Positions 1-6,640 of a DNA stretch of 7,528 nt are shown one piece after another. A program made the position numbers and the translations under genes. The notes below the pieces were generated by a model, which saw only the letters and a program-made list of their open reading frames with translations, was not told the origin of the DNA and made no database searches. The stretch covers positions 1 to 7,528 of the forward strand of contig CBCXVS010000331.1 of assembly GCA_965178525.1 (NCBI GenBank). Reading direction: 5' to 3'. The DNA is from CBCXVS01 sp965178525 (GTDB lineage: Bacteria; Tectomicrobia; Entotheonellia; Entotheonellales; Entotheonellaceae). Position 1 is the stretch's first letter. Each line of letters starts with the position of its first letter.

Positions 1-609
1 AAATGGACTTTTGAATTGGGCCAACCTGTTGATCTACTTAACCCTCCGCCTATTCTGCCAGGGGAACTTCGGATTAGCCGTGAGCAGGAAAGAGCCGCGC
101 AGACAGCAGACCCACAAGGCCAAGCCAGTCCCAGTTTGCATGAGGCGCTGGATATTGTCGATCTTCCCGGGGTTAGCCAAGGAACGTTAGGCAAACATTG
201 GCAGGAGCGCAGTCAGGCGGAACAAAACGAATTTATCACGCTCTTATCGCAGCTGTTGTCCCAGGTCGCTTTTCCCAAATCAGCGGCGTTTTTCCGTGGG
301 ATCGATATGACCGTGACGGACGAACGCATCAACGGCCAACAGGCGGTCGTCGCAACGACTGCCCGGCATACGCGAGAGGGACTCATTGAGATCGATTATT
401 TACTCGTGCAACACGACGACGCTTGGCGTATACGTGACATCCGACTCGACGGTGTCAGTTTATCAAGGAATCTACGCTCGCAATTCCATCAGGTCATCAC
501 CCAACATTCCTATCCTGAATTACTCCGCCGCATGCGTGAAAAGCTGGGACATGCCAGCCTCCCCAGAGACGAAACGGCCCTCCCTCCGCCCGCCTCAGGC
601 CAGCGCTAA
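1..609 (+). CDS. mlaC: MlaC/Ttg2D-family phospholipid-binding protein, 5'-truncated by the window edge
   Basis: The frame is open from base 1 to a TAA stop at 607-609, so the true start and any signal peptide lie outside the window. An internal TTG at 16 could be read as a start but has no ribosome-binding site. MlaC proteins are periplasmic carriers that shuttle phospholipids between the outer-membrane MlaA complex and the inner-membrane MlaFEDB transporter. The visible family features are the LGKHW segment followed by a polar helix (about 190-260), the strand pattern around IDYLLVQHDDAWRIRDIRLDGVSL (split here as IDYLLV, then AWRIRDI, then DGVSL), the RSQFHQVI helix start, and a C-terminal YPELLRRMREKL helix. 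The last 20 or so residues are a proline-rich tail outside the fold. No other mla gene is visible; they would have to lie to the left. It converges with hutH and shares no operon with it. Family assignment is good; the role in lipid transport is taken from the family. Confidence 0.82.
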   Translation, partial: KWTFELGQPVDLLNPPPILPGELRISREQERAAQTADPQGQASPSLHEALDIVDLPGVSQGTLGKHWQERSQAEQNEFITLLSQLLSQVAFPKSAAFFRGIDMTVTDERINGQQAVVATTARHTREGLIEIDYLLVQHDDAWRIRDIRLDGVSLSRNLRSQFHQVITQHSYPELLRRMREKLGHASLPRDETALPPPASGQR

Positions 610-2159
610 TCCAAGGGACCACACACGGCTTCCGCCGCGGCGACGATACGCCCCGTACGGATCAAAGCTCTAGCGGCCTCAATATCACAATACATGAGAC
701 GATCCTCGCTCCAAAACGGAATCTCCTGCCGCACCAACTCACGCACGGCCGACGTCGTTGCCGATGGCTGCAGCGGCGTCCGCAAATCGAGGGCCTGAAT
801 CCCACAGAGCAACTCGATCGCTAGCACATGTTCAAGGTTATCGATAATTTCCACCGCCTTGCGAGCGGCGTGGGCCCCCATGCTGACATGATCTTCTTGA
901 TTGGCCGAGGTCGGAATGGAATCGACACTCGCGGGGTGGGTCAACACTTTGTTCTCCGACACCAAGGCCGCCGCCGTCACGTGGGCCATCATAAAACCGG
1001 AATTGAGGCCGCCGTCTTCCGTCAAAAAGCCAGCCATTTCACTCACCGCCGGGTCCAGAGTGTATGCAATACGCCGTTCGGAAATACTGGCCAACTCAGC
1101 CAGGGCAATCACCAGATAGTCCGCCGCCATGGCCACGGGCGCGCCATGAAAATTCCCGCCGGATAGCACCGCATCATCGGCCGGAAACACCAGCGGATTA
1201 TCCGTCACGGCATTGATTTCCCGCTCGACAACGGTAATGACGTGCGCCACGGCGTCCCGTACGGCCCCATGGACCTGCGGTATACAGCGCAAACTGTAGG
1301 CATCCTGGACGCGGTGATCGGAGTCGCGATGCGAGGCGACAATAGCGCTCTCGGTCAACATGCGCCGGATGTTCGACGCCACGGCTCCCTGGCTGGGATG
1401 GCCGCGCAAGCCCTGGATACGGACGTCAAAGGCGGTCAAGGTGCCCAACAACCCCTCCAACGTGATGGCGCCGACGATATCGGCAGTCTTGAGGACGTTC
1501 CGAGCCTGGAGCAGCCCCCAGGCCGCGTACGCGGTCATGGCCTGCGTCCCGTTGATCAGAGCTAACCCTTCCTTCGCCGCGAACCGGATGGGCTCGATAC
1601 CGGCCTCGGTCAAGGCGGTCTGGGCTGGCGCCATGCGCCAACCATTTGCCGTCTTTTGCCAGGCATTGCCCTCCCCGATCATCACCAGGGCGAGGTGGGC
1701 GAGGGGCGCTAAATCGCCACTGGCCCCGACCGAACCCTTGACCGGCACGACCGGGATCACATCGCTGTTCAGCATGCTGGTAAGCAGCTCGGCAACTGCC
1801 CACCGGCAGCCCGAGTGACCTTGGCCCAGCGTTTTAATCTTCAGCAGCATCATGAGACGGACAATATCGATCGGCATCGGCGCGCCGACCCCGGCGGCAT
1901 GGCTGAGGATCAGACGATGCTGGAGTTCATCGACCTGCTCACGGGGAATGCGTACGTCGGCGAATTTTCCAAAGCCGGTGTTAACGCCATAGACCGGCTG
2001 GCCGCCGTCCAGAATCCGTTCGATCACGGTGCGGGCACGCTGTACCCGGTCTTTCCCGTCGATATCAAGGGTCACCAAAATGTCCCCGGCCACGAAGTGT
2101 TGCAACTGCGCCAGCGTCAGGTCTTCTTGGGTAATCAGCAAAATAGACTGTGTCCGCAC
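606..2159 (-). CDS. hutH: Histidine ammonia-lyase (HutH)
   Basis: This 517-residue cytoplasmic enzyme converts L-histidine to urocanate and ammonia, the first step of histidine breakdown. Length fits the family (about 510). The Ala-Ser-Gly triad that cyclises into the MIO electrophile is residues 146-148 in GSVGASGDLAPLAHL. Other active-site residues known from the Pseudomonas enzyme are all present: Tyr57 in YGVNTGFG, the Ser-His pair at 86-87 (typical of histidine rather than tyrosine or phenylalanine lyases), Asn203 in LINGTQAM, Tyr288 and Arg291 in QDAYSLRC, Phe337 in NFHG, and Glu422 in QEDHVSMG. The start is GTG at 2159, directly after the TAG stop of the dehydrogenase gene and behind a strong ribosome-binding site, so the two are probably translated together. 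No hutU, hutI, hutG or hutF is in the window. The 3' end overlaps the mlaC stop. Confidence 0.96.
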   Translation of the reverse strand: MRTQSILLITQEDLTLAQLQHFVAGDILVTLDIDGKDRVQRARTVIERILDGGQPVYGVNTGFGKFADVRIPREQVDELQHRLILSHAAGVGAPMPIDIVRLMMLLKIKTLGQGHSGCRWAVAELLTSMLNSDVIPVVPVKGSVGASGDLAPLAHLALVMIGEGNAWQKTANGWRMAPAQTALTEAGIEPIRFAAKEGLALINGTQAMTAYAAWGLLQARNVLKTADIVGAITLEGLLGTLTAFDVRIQGLRGHPSQGAVASNIRRMLTESAIVASHRDSDHRVQDAYSLRCIPQVHGAVRDAVAHVITVVEREINAVTDNPLVFPADDAVLSGGNFHGAPVAMAADYLVIALAELASISERRIAYTLDPAVSEMAGFLTEDGGLNSGFMMAHVTAAALVSENKVLTHPASVDSIPTSANQEDHVSMGAHAARKAVEIIDNLEHVLAIELLCGIQALDLRTPLQPSATTSAVRELVRQEIPFWSEDRLMYCDIEAARALIRTGRIVAAAEAVCGPLD

Positions 2160-3227
2160 CTATCTCTCCTCCCTTGACGTACGCCGCGCGGCGGCCAAAG
2201 TGCGTTTCGCAAGCATGATAGCGGCGTGTTCCGTCGCCACGCCATCCTGGTCTGCAAGGTCGAAGATATCGCACAATGCCGGGCCAATGCGCTGGACTTT
2301 TGCAAAGGCACGGACCTCGTCGTAACCACCGGGTTCGAGCTCTACCGCGATGTTGATCACGCCTCCGGCGTTGATCACGAAGTCCGGCGCATAAAGGATA
2401 CCACGCTGACGTAGGCGTTCAGCATGTTTAGGATGTAAGCACTGATTGTTGGCGCAACCGGCAACGATCGCACACGTCAGCTGGGGGATACTCTGATCAT
2501 TGAGGCTCCCGCCCAGAGCGCAGGGCGCGTAGATGTCAGACGCGATATGGTGAATGGCATCCGGCTCTACGACGCTTGCGCCATAGCGCTCGGCAAGTGT
2601 GTGGGCCTTGTGCGGGTCGACATCGGCGACACTCAAGACGGCACCGGCATCATGCAGGTGCTGGCAGAGATAACCGGCGACGTTACCGCAACCCTGCAAC
2701 GCCACACGTACGTCCGTGAAGCGGTCCGTGTGCAGCATGCGCTCCACACACACACGCATCCCGAGAAAAACGCCGAAGGCCGTGAGTCCGGCGGGATTCC
2801 CACTGGAGCCGCGCGTATGTGGCAAGCCGGTCACATACGACGTCTCCTGCCGGATCATGACCATGTCCTTCTCCGTCATGCCGACATCTTCCGCCGCGAT
2901 GTATTGGCCGTCGAGCGTGTGCACGAAACGCCCCATCGCCCGTAGCAGCGCCTCGGACTTCGCCGTCTTCGGATCGCCAACGATCACAGCTTTGCCACCA
3001 CCGAGGCCGGTGGCGGCTAACGCCGATTTATAGGTCATGCTCCGGGCCAAGCGGGTGACATCGGTACAGGCGTCGTGGTCCGACGCATAGGGCCACATCC
3101 GAATGCCACCCAAGGCCGGTCCCAGCGTAGTATCATGGATCGCAATAAACGCTTTGAGCCCACAGGCCGGGTCATCACAGCGTACGACCCGCTCGTATCC
3201 TTCTACCGGAATATCCGTGAGTTTCAT
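2160..3227 (-). CDS. Leucine dehydrogenase-like amino-acid dehydrogenase (Glu/Leu/Phe/Val family)
   Basis: The 355-residue product is an NAD-dependent oxidative deaminase that interconverts a branched-chain (or aromatic) L-amino acid with its 2-oxo acid and ammonia. The length is close to leucine dehydrogenases (about 364). Seen in sequence: the GGIRMWPY segment (40-47), MTYKSALA with Lys67, the glycine-rich LGGGKAVI with the catalytic Lys79, AAEDVG with Asp114, the Rossmann motif QGCGNVAG (178-185) followed by the acidic VADVD end of strand two, and the FVINAGGVIN segment (283-292) that lines the substrate pocket. These fit leucine/valine dehydrogenase better than glutamate dehydrogenase, which is longer. 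Leucine against valine or phenylalanine cannot be settled by eye. The ATG at 3227 is chosen because GGGAGG precedes it; an in-frame ATG at 3272 would add 15 residues but lacks such a site. It abuts hutH and follows a putative sigma-54 promoter. Confidence 0.9.
   Translation of the reverse strand: MKLTDIPVEGYERVVRCDDPACGLKAFIAIHDTTLGPALGGIRMWPYASDHDACTDVTRLARSMTYKSALAATGLGGGKAVIVGDPKTAKSEALLRAMGRFVHTLDGQYIAAEDVGMTEKDMVMIRQETSYVTGLPHTRGSSGNPAGLTAFGVFLGMRVCVERMLHTDRFTDVRVALQGCGNVAGYLCQHLHDAGAVLSVADVDPHKAHTLAERYGASVVEPDAIHHIASDIYAPCALGGSLNDQSIPQLTCAIVAGCANNQCLHPKHAERLRQRGILYAPDFVINAGGVINIAVELEPGGYDEVRAFAKVQRIGPALCDIFDLADQDGVATEHAAIMLAKRTLAAARRTSREER
2166..2175 (-). promoter_or_regulatory. Strong ribosome-binding site of hutH inside the dehydrogenase 3' end
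   Basis: The minus strand reads AAGGGAGGAG here, close to the full anti-Shine-Dalgarno complement, and its GGAGG ends 8 bases before the GTG at 2159. It sits inside the last codons of the upstream gene. This decides the GTG as the hutH start and suggests that hutH is translated at a high rate despite the non-ATG start. Confidence 0.85.
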
Positions 3228-3231
3228 CGCC

Positions 3232-3237
3232 CCTCCC
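3232..3237 (-). promoter_or_regulatory. Ribosome-binding site that fixes the dehydrogenase start
   Basis: The minus strand reads GGGAGG with four bases to the ATG at 3227. The spacing is on the short side but the match is strong. The alternative upstream ATG at 3272 has no comparable purine tract in the preceding bases. Confidence 0.75.
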
Positions 3238-3248
3238 AGGATGGCCCG

Positions 3249-3263
3249 GCCGGTGGTGCCGGC
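3249..3263 (-). other. Small GC hairpin in the leader of the dehydrogenase gene
   Basis: On the minus strand GCCGG (3263-3259) and CCGGC (3253-3249) can pair as a 5-bp stem with a 5-base loop, ending 11 bases before the GGGAGG ribosome-binding site. No U-run follows, so it is not an intrinsic terminator. It could influence leader folding or be chance in GC-rich DNA. Confidence 0.35.
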
Positions 3264-3392
3264 GGGGGACATCCGCGTCAGACCATCGTGCGGACAGCAT
3301 GGTAGGAACTTGTCCCGGTTTCATGCATGGACACGGCGCTTCCTGAGGACATCAGTGGGTGGCACGGATCTTCGAGTCTCGGCCGAAAGAAC

Positions 3393-3409
3393 AGCAAAAA
3401 CTATGCCAA
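3393..3409 (-). promoter_or_regulatory. Putative sigma-54 (RpoN) -24/-12 promoter for the dehydrogenase-hutH pair
   Basis: The minus strand reads TTGGCATAGTTTTTGCT. The sigma-54 consensus is YTGGCACGNNNNTTGCW, so the site has TTGGCA, the correct spacing (12 bases from the first G of GG to the first G of GC), TTGC and a final T. Only the C and G after TGGCA differ. The GG lies at 3407-3406 and the GC at 3395-3394. It starts 15 bases after the BMP stop codon, in the only sizeable non-coding gap of the cluster, and points at the dehydrogenase. Transcription would begin near 3383 and leave a leader of about 155 bases. Sigma-54 needs an enhancer-binding activator, none of which is encoded in the window. 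Confidence 0.7.
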
Positions 3410-3423
3410 TCAGGTCAGTTCCG

Positions 3424-4584
3424 TCACTTCGCGGGTTCGTTCGCCCATGGGCCGACAATACCCGGAGCCGCCCATTCCATCGCCGTGAGTTCTTGCTGGC
3501 TCATGCGTTTGCCCGCCGCCACGCGCATCACCCCGGTGCGATCGGCCAACGGCCCGTGAAAGGGATCAAAGGCAGGGGGCTTCTGCGCCATCTGGGTGAG
3601 GCGTTTGTTGACCAAATCATACACCGAAATGGCGCCGCCGTCCGCTTCCTTGACCATGACGGCTTTGAGTTTCGGCCCGTACACCGGATTGACAGGTAGC
3701 TTCGGCTGTCCGCCAAGTTCCACCGCCTTGTCAGCCAGGAGCCACCAATAATCAACGTTCTGCAGATTCTTCGGCGTATACTCGCCACGATGCACTTTGG
3801 TGAGAAAATCATGATAAATTGTCTCCCAATGGACAAGCTGTCCGGAGACCACGTAATCCGGGGCCAATTGATGCATCGGCGAATAGTGGCCAAAACTGGG
3901 CAGTTTATGCGTCGCCGCCACCTGGATGACGGTGGGCGTATCCTCGGTAAAAGCGAACACATCAACGCCTTCAGCGATGAGCGCCTCCGTCGCCTCTTTG
4001 GCGGCAGCCGGGTTGAACCAATTGAAAATCCAGCGCACATGGACAGTGGCTTGCGGATTCACTTCCCGGATGCCGAGCGCAAAGGCCGAAATATGCCGCT
4101 TGACCTCCGGAATGGGAAAGGCCCCCACATACCCGATTTTCCCGCTCTTGCTCAGGGTGTCGGCCATGAGGTCATTGAGATAATAGAGCTGATAAAAATC
4201 GGCCATGTATGTGGCCATGTTGGCGCGCCGTTTAAAGCCGCTAGCATGGGCAAAAATCACGTCCGGATGCCGTGCCGCGACCTCGAGCGTCCCATCCATG
4301 TAGCCAAAACTGGTGGTAAAAATGACGCAGACGCCTTGGCGGATCATCTGTTCAAGAAAGGTGGCGACTTCGCCTTCGGGTACCAATTCGACATAGGTCG
4401 TCTCCAACCACGGAAACTGCTTGTCCACGAGCTGACGCGCCTGATCGTGCGCATGGCTCCAGCCATAATCTTCAATGGGTCCGACGTAAATAAATCCCGC
4501 TTTCCATGTGGTCTGCCCCCACACGGCTGCGGCCATTCCCAGCACCACGACGATCCATCCCACCGTTCCCAGCCATCCACGCAT
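3424..4584 (-). CDS. BMP-family (BmpA/Med) ABC transporter substrate-binding protein
   Basis: The 386-residue product is the extracytoplasmic ligand receptor of the ABC importer encoded just upstream. It begins with a signal peptide (about residues 1-23: a lone Arg, the hydrophobic GWIVVVLGMAAAVWG run, probable cleavage before Gln24); no lipobox cysteine is seen, so it is probably a free periplasmic protein. Family features include YVGPIEDYGWSHAHDQ (the D-Y/F-G-W motif), the FTTSFGYMD strand-turn, GKIGYVGAFPIPEVKRH with its following helix and EVNP, and a C-terminal HGPLADRTGVMRV segment. Members of this family whose ligands are known mostly bind purine nucleosides; the ligand here is not determined. 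The ATG at 4584 is preferred over an in-frame TTG at 4605, since AGGAGG lies 6 bases ahead of the ATG. The preceding permease gene ends 33 bases upstream. The sequence after its stop has no terminator, so read-through into the dehydrogenase gene is possible. Confidence 0.9.
   Translation of the reverse strand: MRGWLGTVGWIVVVLGMAAAVWGQTTWKAGFIYVGPIEDYGWSHAHDQARQLVDKQFPWLETTYVELVPEGEVATFLEQMIRQGVCVIFTTSFGYMDGTLEVAARHPDVIFAHASGFKRRANMATYMADFYQLYYLNDLMADTLSKSGKIGYVGAFPIPEVKRHISAFALGIREVNPQATVHVRWIFNWFNPAAAKEATEALIAEGVDVFAFTEDTPTVIQVAATHKLPSFGHYSPMHQLAPDYVVSGQLVHWETIYHDFLTKVHRGEYTPKNLQNVDYWWLLADKAVELGGQPKLPVNPVYGPKLKAVMVKEADGGAISVYDLVNKRLTQMAQKPPAFDPFHGPLADRTGVMRVAAGKRMSQQELTAMEWAAPGIVGPWANEPAK
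3525..3539. promoter_or_regulatory. Weak NtrC-like dyad upstream of the sigma-54 promoter
   Basis: The bases read GCAT, seven bases, GTGC; the NtrC core is GCAC-N7-GTGC, so seven of eight half-site bases match with correct spacing, but the outer T and A are absent. Its centre is about 150 bases upstream of the predicted transcription start, a normal distance for a sigma-54 enhancer. It lies in the BMP coding sequence and a single near-match can arise by chance. Confidence 0.2.
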
Positions 4585-4590
4585 GGTCAA

Positions 4591-4596
4591 CCTCCT
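4591..4596 (-). promoter_or_regulatory. Ribosome-binding site that fixes the BMP-protein start
   Basis: AGGAGG on the minus strand lies six bases before the ATG at 4584. It falls inside the seven codons that would be added by the upstream TTG at 4605, which argues against that longer reading and leaves a cleaner signal peptide. Confidence 0.8.
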
Positions 4597-4617
4597 CTTT
4601 CTCAATGTTTGCGCAGT

Positions 4618-5547
4618 TCAGTCTTCCCCACGTCTATAGGGCTGTCCCAGCGCTTCCGGCGCCCCATGTCCACGACCGGTTTTGCGGCAAGCCACAACGG
4701 CCAACACCACGATTGTACACGCATAAGGCATGAGCTGGAGTAACTCAGGCGCGACCCAGGCCTGCAAGCGAAACGACAGATGATATAACGCCCCAAACAG
4801 CAGCGCCCCAGCAACCGCTCGGAGCGGTTGCCAAGCCGCGAAGATGGCTAAGGCCAGGGCAATCCAGCCCATGCCAGCCGTGATACCTTCGGTCCAGGCC
4901 GGCAAATAGGCTACCGACAAGAACCCGCCGGCAACCCCGGCAAGGATACCGCCGAACACGACGCTGAGATATCGCACACGGGCAACGGATACGCCCATGA
5001 CATCGGCAGCAGCGGGCGACTCACCCACGGACCGGATGGTGATGCCCCAGTGCGTGTGCGACAGGGTAAACCCGAGCAGGACGGCCATGACCAGACCCAG
5101 ATAGGTGAGCGGGCTCTGCTGGGTAAATAACGCCGCCCCGAGCACCGGCAGATCGGCAAGCCATGGGATGGAGATAGCGGGCAGCGGTGTGGTCAAGGGC
5201 AAGCCTTCCCAGCCACGGCCTAATAAACCGGCCAGTCCCAGGCCAAACATAGTCAACGCCAACCCGGAAACGTATTGATTCGCGTGCAGCGTCATCACGA
5301 CAAAGGCATGCAGAAGGGCCGCCAATCCCCCTACCACTGCGGCGCTAAGCAAACCTAGGAGGGGCGAACCGGTCGTGTACGTCACCGCGAAGGCAGCCAA
5401 CGCCCCGAGCAGCATCATCCCCTCAACGCCGAGATTAATGACCCCAGAACACTCGGCATAGATCTCCCCCAACGATGCCCACAAGAGCGGCGTGCCAAAA
5501 GCCAAAGCCCGGCTCAAGGTCGTCACGAGCCAGCTCATCTCACTCAT
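4618..5547 (-). CDS. ABC transporter permease 2 (YufQ/NupQ-like, BPD_transp_2 family)
   Basis: The 309-residue integral membrane protein is one of the two pore subunits of the BMP-dependent importer. It is hydrophobic through most of its length, with roughly eight to nine membrane segments. The hallmark GEIYAECSGVINLGVEGMMLLGA stretch (27-49; core SGVINLGVEGMM) is characteristic of the second permease of nucleoside-type systems. A cytoplasmic coupling loop is visible as RSVGESPAAADVMGVSV (172-188), where the ATPase should dock. The charged C-terminal tail is GQPYRRGED. The ATG at 5547 is preceded by GGGAGG with four bases of spacing; a GTG at 5559 in the same frame is less likely because it overlaps that site. 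It overlaps permease 1 by 8 bp in ATGAGTGA, which implies coupled translation. Confidence 0.9.
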   Translation of the reverse strand: MSEMSWLVTTLSRALAFGTPLLWASLGEIYAECSGVINLGVEGMMLLGALAAFAVTYTTGSPLLGLLSAAVVGGLAALLHAFVVMTLHANQYVSGLALTMFGLGLAGLLGRGWEGLPLTTPLPAISIPWLADLPVLGAALFTQQSPLTYLGLVMAVLLGFTLSHTHWGITIRSVGESPAAADVMGVSVARVRYLSVVFGGILAGVAGGFLSVAYLPAWTEGITAGMGWIALALAIFAAWQPLRAVAGALLFGALYHLSFRLQAWVAPELLQLMPYACTIVVLAVVACRKTGRGHGAPEALGQPYRRGED

Positions 5548-6640
5548 GTGGCCTCCCACTCGCCGATGCAGCGGATGGGGTCCAGGTATGGATGAGACGC
5601 TCGCTGCCGATCAGGAAGAGCAAGATCAGTCCATTCATCACCCCAACGACCTGGACCGGTATGCGCAGCGTCACTTTGACCACATCGCCACTGGCAAACA
5701 GAAACCCCACAAAGACGGCCGAGAGGATCGCCGCCAAGGCATTGCCGCGTGCGAGCCAGGCAACAATGATCGCCGTGTACCCATACCCCAAGGACATTTG
5801 GGTCGGTTCTAACAGCTTGTGATGCGTACCGGCCACCTCCCCGACCCCCGCCAGTCCCGCGGCCCCGCCGGAGATGAGCATGACCAACAGCATCGTCTTA
5901 CCTAAAGGAATCCCGGCATACCGCGCCGCCTCGGGGCTCTGTCCCAGCACTTGCATCTCGTACCCCAGCCGCGTGCGGGTGAACAAGAGCGCGACCACAC
6001 CGGCCAACGCCAGCGCCGCAATCATCGAGGGCCAAGGCAGACGGGTGCCCGGCAAAAGGGGTAACCAGGCCGCCTGCGGAAAGGTATCGGTATAGGCAAA
6101 ACCGAACATGCTGCGGCCTTTCCACGGTCCGTGAATGAGCCATTGTACTAGATAGATCGCGATATAATTCATCATGAGCGTCGTCAGCACTTCATTCACA
6201 TCCAGCATGATTTTCGAAACCGTGGGAAGCAATCCCCAGAGCGCCCCGGCGAGACCTCCGGCCACAAACATCACAGGCAGGAGACATGGTGCCGGCAGAG
6301 GGACGAACAGGGCGATACCGGCAGCGGCGACCGCGCCCGCCAGCAACTGGCCCTCGGCGCCAATATTCCAGATGCGCGCCCGAAATGCGACCACCAACCC
6401 AATACCGGCAAAGAGTAAGGGCGCCGCTTTCCGGCCAATCTCGGCCAGGCCACGATAATCGCCGAGACTGCCGTAGATAATGACGGCATAGAAGCGTAGT
6501 AGTGACACCCCATATCCCCAAATCACTAGGCCAACCGCAACAAACGCCGCCATCACGGCACACCCCGACACGCCAGCAACGACCGCGCCGGATCGACGTC
6601 CGCGCATATCGATATGGACGGGCCACCGCCATCGTCTCAT
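5540..6640 (-). CDS. ABC transporter permease 1 (YufP/NupP-like, BPD_transp_2 family)
   Basis: The 366-residue inner-membrane protein should form the translocation pore together with permease 2. After a basic, Arg-rich N-terminal tail (about 18 residues) comes a first membrane segment (about 19-41). The conserved block EIGRKAAPLLFAGIGLVVAF, followed by RIWNIGAEGQLLAGA (89-103), is the family hallmark. Next come VNEVLTTLMMNYIA (148-161), typical of nucleoside-type permeases, and the coupling loop LGQSPEAARYAGI. The ATG at 6640 shares the sequence ATGA with the ATPase stop (4-bp overlap), and GGGAG lies 10 bases ahead. The frame is open for another 29 codons upstream, but that extension (a Gly/Arg-rich stretch) lies inside the ATPase gene and is not membrane-like, so it is rejected. 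Ligand unknown; by family, nucleosides are likely. Confidence 0.9.
   Translation of the reverse strand: MRRWRWPVHIDMRGRRSGAVVAGVSGCAVMAAFVAVGLVIWGYGVSLLRFYAVIIYGSLGDYRGLAEIGRKAAPLLFAGIGLVVAFRARIWNIGAEGQLLAGAVAAAGIALFVPLPAPCLLPVMFVAGGLAGALWGLLPTVSKIMLDVNEVLTTLMMNYIAIYLVQWLIHGPWKGRSMFGFAYTDTFPQAAWLPLLPGTRLPWPSMIAALALAGVVALLFTRTRLGYEMQVLGQSPEAARYAGIPLGKTMLLVMLISGGAAGLAGVGEVAGTHHKLLEPTQMSLGYGYTAIIVAWLARGNALAAILSAVFVGFLFASGDVVKVTLRIPVQVVGVMNGLILLFLIGSERLIHTWTPSAASASGRPHE

Noticed and set aside
633..642. Perfect palindrome CGCCGCGGCG near the hutH 3' end as a possible terminator
   Set aside because: It leaves no loop, is not followed by a U-run on either strand, and lies within the coding sequence of hutH.
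2746..2757. Short CA repeat in the dehydrogenase gene as a phase-variable tract
   Set aside because: It has only four to five repeat units, lies inside a conserved reading frame and shows no sign of instability.
3249..3263. GCCGG/CCGGC hairpin as a terminator after the BMP gene
   Set aside because: It has a five-base stem with no U-run, and lies just ahead of the dehydrogenase ribosome-binding site. It is kept only as a possible leader structure.
3228..3272. A 15-residue N-terminal extension of the dehydrogenase from the ATG at 3272
   Set aside because: It has no ribosome-binding site, would bury the strong GGGAGG, and adds residues that leucine dehydrogenases do not have.
3103..3699. A 198-codon plus-strand open frame spanning the gap between the BMP and dehydrogenase genes
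   Set aside because: Its product has a low-complexity Arg/Pro/Ser/His look, and both its ends are antisense to conserved genes. The gap is better explained as a promoter and leader.
3790..4743. A 317-codon open frame on the plus strand across the BMP gene and the end of permease 2
   Set aside because: It is antisense to two well-recognised genes, its translation resembles no family I know, and it has no ribosome-binding site. It is a by-product of GC-rich coding sequence.
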